A DNA stretch of 64,000 bases from Odontesthes bonariensis (lineage: Eukaryota > Chordata > Actinopteri > Atheriniformes > Atherinopsidae), in NCBI RefSeq assembly GCF_027942865.1, contig NC_134514.1, forward strand, positions 16,229,965-16,293,964. The letters run 5' to 3'. This document shows, one piece after another, positions 59,330-64,000 of the stretch. The position numbers were made by a program, and so were the translations under genes. Positions within the stretch are counted from its first letter, which is position 1, and every line of letters begins with the position of its first letter. The notes under the pieces were generated by a model. The model saw nothing but the letters and a program-made list of their open reading frames with translations. It did no database searches and had not been told where the DNA came from.

Positions 59330-59690
59330 AAAACTGGTCATTTTGAGTAGGCGTAATCTTTTTCTTTGTTGTTATTTTAAGTGTTTTTGTGGGCTTTTTT
59401 TTATCTGTCCATGCGGTCATTTTGAGTCTCTTTACTGTTTTTTAGTGTCTTAATGATTGTTTCACATGTCTTTGTGGTCACCTTTTGGTTGTCTTGAATT
59501 TGATGTATTTTGTGGTTGTTCAGAATATTTGTGTTGCCATCTTTTATTTCATTGTGTACATTTCTTTGTGTCTTTGTGGCCGTTTAGTCTCTCTGTGGTT
59601 GTTTTGACGCTGTCTTAATTTGTGCTTGTTCTGTGTTTCTTGGTGGTCTGTTTTTGTTTTATTGGTTGTTTTCTGTCTCATTGGGAAAAC
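59330..59690. repeat. Degenerate minisatellite, TGTCTTTGTGGTCATTTT-like unit
   Basis: Words such as GTCTTTGTGGTC, GTCATTTTGAGTCTCTTT and TCTCTGTGGTTGTTTTG recur about every 20-25 bases over some 360 bases. This is the pattern of an eroded T/G-rich minisatellite seen in fish DNA. The unit is too drifted to fix a period by eye. Confidence 0.55.
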
Positions 59691-60808
59691 TGGTAAAATT
59701 ACTAAAAAATCTAATGTATCAATGAATTATCTCTAACAGTTGGCACACATTTGATTACTATTTCAATAACTAACATCAAATTTCTTCACTTGCATTCACA
59801 TCGCCTCCCCTGAAACTATTCGGAGCCTCCCTGGTGAGGCCTAAAGTTTAAAGAATGGCTTAGGTGTGCAGATTGTCATCTCACATTCTTCCATGACAAA
59901 TAAAAGCTGATGTGTAAGAAAGGGCACATCATGTATGCATGTGGCCCATGAACTGGTCCAGGGTCTGGACCTTTTCTGCAGAGGCCTGGAAATTCTGCAG
60001 ACTCTGACATTCTCCATCCAGTCTGTTTGAGTTTGAACGCCAAGCGGACTGAGAGAATTCTCTAAAGGAAATATGTGGTAAGCTTGTAACATCACTCTCA
60101 GTAGGAATGAAGGCTTTCATAGCTGCTTAAGATGCTTCGTAAAACTGATGTTTCTGTCGTCTATTCTGGATAAATGAACAAAACAAAACTCTATAAGAAC
60201 TCAACATGCACTGTAATTACCATGTTCTGAATTTATGAAGGTGTAATGATTTGATATTCAGTTTAAGAGGAAAGAAAGAAATTATTTCTAAAAATTAGAT
60301 TTGAATGAAGTGGATCACATAGCTCCCGTTATACAACTGAAAGAAAAGGTCACCACATCTTTAGCAGTTTTTACTTATCCCTGCACACATTAACATATTC
60401 TGGGAAATATCTGGTCACATACATGCACTCATTAGCACACACATTCAGAGTGAGTACTGGCTGCCCCACTGAGGGTGTGAGGGTGATGTCTCAGCTATAC
60501 GCACCATCTCTATTCTTATCGCGCTGACGCCACGTACAGCGTCAACACGCACTCGCCCCCTCCTCCACTACATTCCCTCACTCCCTCCATCCATCCTGCA
60601 CTCTTTCTCCCCCTCCTGTTCTCTCTAGTAACTGTCTGAGTCTCACAATCTGCATCCTCCTCCTCCTCCCTGTTACATGCTGGCTACTTTCTCTCACACA
60701 CAAACACACACATCCACAAGCAGCAAATGTCCTTTGTACACATGCTGCTATTAATAGCACATTTACTCACAAAGCACTTCCTGTTCATCGTTAGGTGGCT
60801 ACACACAG

Positions 60809-60823
60809 GTTGCCCTCGGCAAC
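60809..60823. promoter_or_regulatory. RFX-type X-box motif
   Basis: GTTGCCCTCGGCAAC is a perfect inverted repeat of GTTGCC with a three-base spacer. It matches the X-box consensus GTNRCC(N0-3)RGYAAC bound by RFX dimers. Nothing in the window identifies a target gene. Confidence 0.5.
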
Positions 60824-61341
60824 CGTCCATCTACATTGTGATAGAGAGAGGACGAGACAAAGGAAAAGGAGAGAAAGGAAAGACCCACAGGGAGTGATTC
60901 TTATGAATCCTCTCACTGTCTGGCCTCTACTTCATATCCATTTGCGTATTTATTTTATTCAATTTAATTTTTTTTTATCTGAAAAACCTTCCTTTCATTT
61001 GTGTGTTCATGGCCTGGTAAGGCTTGTAAAATGAGTCATATTTTGGCCTCACAGGTATCACATGGATGTGCTCATTATTCATCAGTGTCTTTATCTGTCA
61101 TATACTAAATAATGGTAAACACAAAATAGCTGTGTCTGCTTTCATTTCTCTTTGAGGGTATTTCATAATAAACCAAAGTACTTGACAAATTTATACCGGT
61201 TGGTATCCCTAAGAGATGAGCACAAACAGTCGAATGTGCCAAATAACAGAAAATGTGTTCACCACTGAGCCAAATATTAATGCTTAAAACAGATACCAAG
61301 TGTATAATATATAAAACAGGTATATAATATAATCACACTGA

Positions 61342-61401
61342 TTGACAGATCTTAGGGGCAGTTTGTTTTGGTTTAAACAAACTGCCCCTAAGATCTGTCA
61401 A
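61342..61401. repeat. Perfect inverted repeat (27-bp arms, 6-base loop)
   Basis: The left arm is 61342-61368 and the right arm 61375-61401, with the loop TGGTTT between. The arms are exactly complementary; the left arm begins TTGACAGATCTTAGGGGCAG. There is no gene on either side. Such perfection indicates a recent origin or selection for pairing. Confidence 0.95.
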
Positions 61402-62204
61402 AAGATGTGATGTCAAAAACTCAGACTACAGATATGAAATATTTTAGGCACCTTCCAACTGGGGACTAATTTAATAATATGATTAAATTGTGCACGTTAC
61501 ACTCGTATGCTGGGAATGTCCATGATACAACCAATGTCAGCTCAACATGATCTTTCTGTCACAACAGTGTGGCCATTAATCCCAGAAAAATAAGGCAGGT
61601 GTTGGCTGGGATCCTCAACTCATCACCACTTTTAATCCCAAACCACAACTTCTTGGTAGCGTTAGAGCTTCAGCAAATTCACATAATTTCAGGTCATTCC
61701 ATGCAGCATTAAACCTAACTCATGAAAGTGAGATTTAATAACATTAAGCATGGAGGTTGTGCAAAGGCCATCCTTGTGATTATTTATTCATATACTGTAT
61801 ATATATTGAAAGTATAAACCAATAAAAAAGATAGAAGTGCCTCCAATTCAGAGTTAAACAGACAAAAATTATTTTATAAAAGAAGTGATTGGGGTATCCT
61901 ATGATAATGATAATAATACAAAATGTTTACATGGGAAATATAAATAACACAGTGCTTTGTATTCATACAATATCCAATTAATATAAAAAAATACACACAC
62001 TAAGCTTAATATTTGTCATAATAAGAGTTTCCGTATTAGTCAGTTGGTTAAATAGAGTTGACTTGTGTGTAAATTACTCAAATAAGTTAACTTACACAGA
62101 TCATGACATAAAACCCAGTTTTATTTTTCTTAGTGTGCAAGAAAAATGTCCCTTCATTCTCTTTTAAACTAGTTACATTTTCATTACACGGAATAATCAA
62201 GTTG

Positions 62205-62250
62205 TTCAGTTGTAATTTGGCGCTATATAAATAAACTGAATTGAATAGAA
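62205..62250 (+). mobile_element. Retrotransposon tail remnant
   Basis: GTTGTAATTTGGCGCTATAT followed by AAATAAACTGAATTGAATAG is the same tail type as at 41500-41545. Only this short end is recognisable. Confidence 0.45.
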
Positions 62251-63913
62251 TTAATGTGACAAACAATATTTTCTACTATTTCAGCTGAGTGTCACTACAT
62301 CGTCATTCATTGCCTGGTTACAGTAGCAATCAAGTTCTTACTTTTAGTTCTTAAACATTTGTAAATTACGGGACTAAAATAAAATGTTTTCCTAAAAATA
62401 ATGAATCTCTCATAAAATTTCCTATTTAGCAGTAGCTCCTGAATTGCTACCGGTCCTCATAAATATAGTAGACTACTGGCACAGACTGCCTAAGAGGAGC
62501 AGTGCCTCTTTCAGATCAAAATAAAGAGAAACAGTTTGTGGCTGATCTGGCTGGATAAAACTGTAAAGTGAGAGTCTGTATTTTCTCTGTTGATTCTTCC
62601 TTCTTGGGCTCCTTCTTCCACCTGTCCTCCACCCTTTCTCCCCCCTCCTCCCAGCTGTCCTGTGGGATGTGATGATGCTTTGACAGGCTTGGCGTCTGTT
62701 GTTAGAGGTGCTGGTATTTTTGTGCCACAGCGGCGGGGGCTGGTACAGGAATAGTGTCGAAGTTGTAGCGTAAAGTGTGGTGGTGGGATCTGGAGAGGGC
62801 TGTGATGATTTGAGATGTGAGATTTTAAACCATTGTATAGACAGGAGGGAGACATGGGAGGATTGCGTAAGTTGGCTTGCTGGCTGTAAATTTAGCCTGT
62901 GCTCGCTCACGCATAAATTTGATGAGCAGCACTATCTCAGTCGTCAGAGCCGCGGTATTTTAGGATGTGAGTGTGTGTTGGCATAGGGCGTATTTATTGT
63001 GCGTGTTTATTTACACGTCGTGAAGACTGAAAGCTGATAATTTGAGATGCAAAGAGCACTATTTGCATCTACATTATGCATCTCCCCCTGCACTCCTCTC
63101 TCTGTTTCTAATCCTGTTGCTGCTATTCATCATCTAAATGGCAGATTGTTATAAACAGTGGTGACCATAGAAATAATACAGTGATGTAACATCTCACTAA
63201 AACTCCTTCTTCATTGCAACTTTTCCTTGTTGTTCAAAGTTGAAGCAAGAAGAAAGCAATGAAATATATTTCAGTGTTAATTTGTAGTCTTTCTATTCTC
63301 CACTTGGAGCCTTTGCGTTGTGTGTTTTGATGTGATTGATGTGTTGAGAGTGTATTTGAACAGTGCAAACATCCCATTTTCCCATTTTTCATGGGAAGCT
63401 TTTTTATATGAAGTGACATGAGGCCTGGGGGAGTTTCTGCAAAAAATTATTCAAAGCAGAAAACTATTTTTCAGTGAACTATACAAAGAAACTCCATGAC
63501 TGACAGTTTGTATCAGATCAATGTATTCTTACAATGAAGACATGACTCTAAAGTCAGCAATAGCTTTATCAGACACTGTAAAATGTGATCTGTTGGAAGA
63601 TAATGAGCTAACACCAAATGAATCAGTGTCTTTAAGGTACCGGACTGATTTTGTTGTTGTTGAAGTGGCATTAACTGTATATTCCTGGACTCACTCCAGT
63701 GTTGTTATATCCGTGTATCCAAATCTTTACAGGTTCACATCATCGTTTAATAGAACTGAAAAAAACTTAAATTTAGATTAGGAAAATCCTCAAATCCAAA
63801 CTTCTATTATAAATCTGTAATCTAAGAAATTTGTGAGATGAAGAAAAACAATGCACAAATTATTGACTTTGTATATGTACATATATCTTTCTTTTCTCTG
63901 AATATGTGTTAGG

Positions 63914-63970
63914 GTTTTTTAGTTTCCATTTAATTTGATTTTATATCAAATTAAATGGAAACTAAAAAAC
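63914..63970. repeat. Perfect inverted repeat (26-bp arms, 5-base loop)
   Basis: The left arm is 63914-63939 and the right arm 63945-63970, with the loop TTTAT. The arms are exactly complementary; the left arm begins GTTTTTTAGTTTCCATTTAA. This is the second perfect snap-back palindrome within 2.6 kb, with unrelated sequence. Confidence 0.95.
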
Positions 63971-64000
63971 AAAGAAAATTACATTTATTTGGAACATATA

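Larger units (their letters stand above)
57846..64000. other. Gene-free right flank
   Basis: No supported coding sequence. Open frames at 59052-59330, 59841-60120, 60795-61034, 62473-62910 and 63521-63781 lack domains or splice context. The region holds a degenerate tandem repeat, an X-box, a retrotransposon tail and two perfect palindromes, listed separately. A GC-richer C/T patch at 60430-60700 could be regulatory DNA of a gene beyond the window. Confidence 0.5.

Noticed and set aside
61342..61401. miRNA precursor
   Set aside because: The arms are perfectly paired, with a 6-base loop and only 27 bp of stem. This is shorter and more perfect than a normal pre-miRNA.
62473..62910. 145-residue minus-strand frame near the right edge
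   Set aside because: It is rich in Ser/Thr/Gln with no domain, splice context or promoter, and overlapping frames are equally open. It could be a terminal exon of an unseen gene, but nothing supports that.
1..64000. CRISPR array, tRNA, rRNA, prokaryotic operon or integrated virus
   Set aside because: No regularly spaced direct repeats, cloverleaf with A/B boxes, rRNA core, or viral capsid or polymerase frames were seen. The content is entirely vertebrate in style.

Overview
The window is nuclear DNA of a bony fish, probably a spiny-rayed (percomorph) teleost. The support is multi-exon genes with GT..AG introns, (CA)n microsatellites, several decayed Tc1-like transposons and teleost-type retrotransposon tails. 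There is no bacterial, phage or CRISPR-like content. All four protein genes lie on the + strand.

Layout. (1) 1-3.85 kb: the 3' end of a gene for an EGF-repeat single-pass membrane protein, best read as a Delta-type Notch ligand (deltaC/dlc candidate), with its 3'UTR, two Pumilio-type sites and a poly(A) signal. (2) 6.6-19.85 kb: a complete clasrp gene (CLK4-associating SR-related protein), a 5' non-coding exon plus 20 coding exons, 672 codons by my splice model. (3) 20.3-30.4 kb: a complete znf296 gene (BCL11-family zinc finger), three exons, 720 codons, with long introns that carry homeodomain-like AT-rich motifs. (4) 30.4-42.3 kb: an intergenic repeat graveyard (Tc1-like remnants, retrotransposon tails, decayed AT-rich tandem DNA). 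(5) 42.4-57.8 kb: a complete classical calpain, best matched to capn12, 22 exons, 716 codons, with an intact Cys-His-Asn triad. Its introns contain a TTAA-flanked MITE, Tc1-like remnants and a LINE fragment with an endonuclease-like C-terminal region. (6) 57.8-64 kb: gene-free DNA with a degenerate tandem repeat, an RFX-type X-box and two perfect snap-back palindromes.

The gene set matches human 19q13, where CLASRP and ZNF296 are neighbours and CAPN12 and DLL3 lie on the same arm. The genes do not form a functional pathway: they are a Notch ligand, a splicing regulator, a transcription factor and a protease. I found no convincing undescribed system. The most notable points are splice-site oddities (a probable GC donor in capn12 and 4-nt tandem donors in clasrp and capn12), the paired perfect hairpins near the right edge, and the tandem Pumilio sites in the Delta-like 3'UTR. 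Family and synteny statements come from memory; no searches were run.
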